This document shows positions 63,077 to 64,000 of a DNA stretch of 64,000 nucleotides, piece by piece. The stretch spans positions 434,001 through 498,000 of the forward strand of contig NZ_JAFVME010000006.1 in assembly GCF_018492665.1 (NCBI RefSeq), given 5' to 3'. Every line of letters begins with the position of its first letter. Positions within the stretch are counted from its first letter, which is position 1. The notes under the pieces were generated by a model. It saw nothing but the letters and a program-made list of their open reading frames with translations, searched no databases and had not been told where the DNA came from. Origin of the DNA: Pedobacter sp. B4-66 (lineage in GTDB: Bacteria; Bacteroidota; Bacteroidia; Sphingobacteriales; Sphingobacteriaceae). The position numbers and the translations under genes were made by a program.

Positions 63077-64000
63077 ATGAACAACGATTCAGGCTTAACC
63101 GACGAATTGGTCGCCAAATTCGGTGCTCATTTCTTCACTCCCCAGCTTACTGCTGACGAGGTGACTACTTTATGGGTTGCAAAAGAAAATATACTGAAGG
63201 TGCTTAGGTTCCTCAAGCAAGATATTCCTCAGCGTTTTGAATTATTGTACGACCTCTGCGCAATTGACGAGCGCAGTCGTGCTAAAAAAAATGGATCTCC
63301 TGCATCCGATTTTGCTATTGTTTATCACCTATTATCACTCCAACGAAACTGCTTTATCCGTTTAAAGATTGCCTTACATGGCGATTACCCTACTCTCCCA
63401 TCCATTACAGACTTATGGAAAAATGCCAATTGGTATGAGCGCGAAGTTTATGATATGTTCGGCATAAAATTCGAAGGACATCCTCATTTGCGCCGCATAC
63501 TAATGCCACTTACCTGGGAAGGTCATCCTTTAAGAAAGGAACACCCAGCCAGAGCTACTGAAATGGGTCCCTTTAAGCTATGGGATGAAAAGCAGGATCA
63601 GGAACAAGAGGCCTTACAATTCCATCCGGAAGACTGGGGACTGAAAAAACAAAGTGAAGATGCAGACTTCATGTTCCTAAACCTTGGTCCACAACACCCT
63701 GGCACACACGGGGTGTTACGTATCATTCTTCAGCTGGATGGCGAAGACATTGTGGATGCAGTTCCTGATATTGGATTTCATCATCGGGGAGCAGAGAAAA
63801 TGGGAGAACGTCAGTCATGGCACACCTATATCCCCTACACCGATCGTGTGGATTATCTGGGTGGGGTAATGAACAACCTTGCTTACCTATTAGCCGTCGA
63901 AAAACTAGCTGGAATTACGGTACCTGAACGCGTTAAAGTAATGCGTGTTATGCTTTGTGAGTTCTTCCGCATTGCAAGCCACCTGGTATGGTATGGCACT
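63077..64000 (+). CDS. nuoCD: Fused NADH-quinone oxidoreductase subunit C/D (cut by window edge)
   Basis: 308 residues visible, open to the window end. Residues about 25-190 are Nuo[55 protein letters not shown], read in parts. Residues about 200 onward are the NuoD start: [47 protein letters not shown]. The fusion has no stop between domains. Fused NuoCD is well known in E. coli. It binds quinone with NuoB. The start ATG follows AAAGGC and lies 27 bp after nuoB. Confidence 0.95.
   Translation, partial: MNNDSGLTDELVAKFGAHFFTPQLTADEVTTLWVAKENILKVLRFLKQDIPQRFELLYDLCAIDERSRAKKNGSPASDFAIVYHLLSLQRNCFIRLKIALHGDYPTLPSITDLWKNANWYEREVYDMFGIKFEGHPHLRRILMPLTWEGHPLRKEHPARATEMGPFKLWDEKQDQEQEALQFHPEDWGLKKQSEDADFMFLNLGPQHPGTHGVLRIILQLDGEDIVDAVPDIGFHHRGAEKMGERQSWHTYIPYTDRVDYLGGVMNNLAYLLAVEKLAGITVPERVKVMRVMLCEFFRIASHLVWYGT

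Overview
The window comes from a Bacteroidota genome, most likely family Sphingobacteriaceae (Pedobacter or a close relative). The basis is two SusC/SusD pairs, an ECF sigma factor/FecR pair, many secreted glycosidases, many AraC-type regulators, A/T-rich start regions with few Shine-Dalgarno sites, and repeated TAnnTTTG promoter elements. The genus is inferred from gene style, not from a marker gene.

Layout. (1) 1-17.6 kb, minus strand: a polysaccharide utilisation locus. It has an ECF sigma factor, a FecR anti-sigma factor, an STN-domain SusC, a SusD, an arylsulfotransferase-like lipoprotein and a GH97 enzyme cut by the window edge. Upstream of these are a GH36-like enzyme, an AraC regulator, a GH95-like enzyme and an alpha-galactosidase-like enzyme. 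(2) 17.7-21.1 kb, plus strand: a Crp/Fnr regulator, three small enzymes and an AraC regulator. (3) 21.2-26.6 kb, minus strand: a small envelope protein, the Mg2+ ATPase MgtA and an OmpR-type two-component system, with four tandem 11-bp repeats in front of mgtA. (4) 26.8-36.2 kb, minus strand: a second PUL (SusC, SusD, GH47 alpha-mannosidase, HAD phosphatase) preceded by AraC, PhyH and TIM-barrel isomerase genes. (5) 36.5-50.8 kb: an alpha/beta hydrolase, a second two-component system divergent from a GH29 fucosidase, a LuxR-type regulator, small secreted proteins, GH43, SDR plus AraC, an epimerase-like TIM barrel and GH20. (6) 51.3-52.1 kb, minus strand: seven identical tRNA-Pro(UGG) genes in a perfect 128-bp tandem array. 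(7) 52.7-59.1 kb: a degenerate aldo/keto reductase, a free-standing plug-like protein, DUF1622, AraC, a DUF6265-like protein and a large GH2. (8) 59.1-64 kb: slipin and NfeD, a CBS protein, and the start of a nuo operon (nuoA, nuoB, fused nuoCD) of gammaproteobacterial type.

How the parts work together. PUL 1 looks like a trans-envelope induction system: SusC senses the glycan through its STN domain, FecR relays the signal and the sigma factor switches on the locus. Three glycosidase genes (GH95-like, alpha-galactosidase-like, GH2) share a two-half-site element 20-21 bp upstream of a TAnnTTTG-like box, which suggests a common AraC-type activator. Both OmpR-type systems lie beside tandem 11-bp repeats, so likely targets (mgtA; the GH29 gene and the system itself) can be proposed from sequence. 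No transposase, integrase, CRISPR array or rRNA gene was seen.
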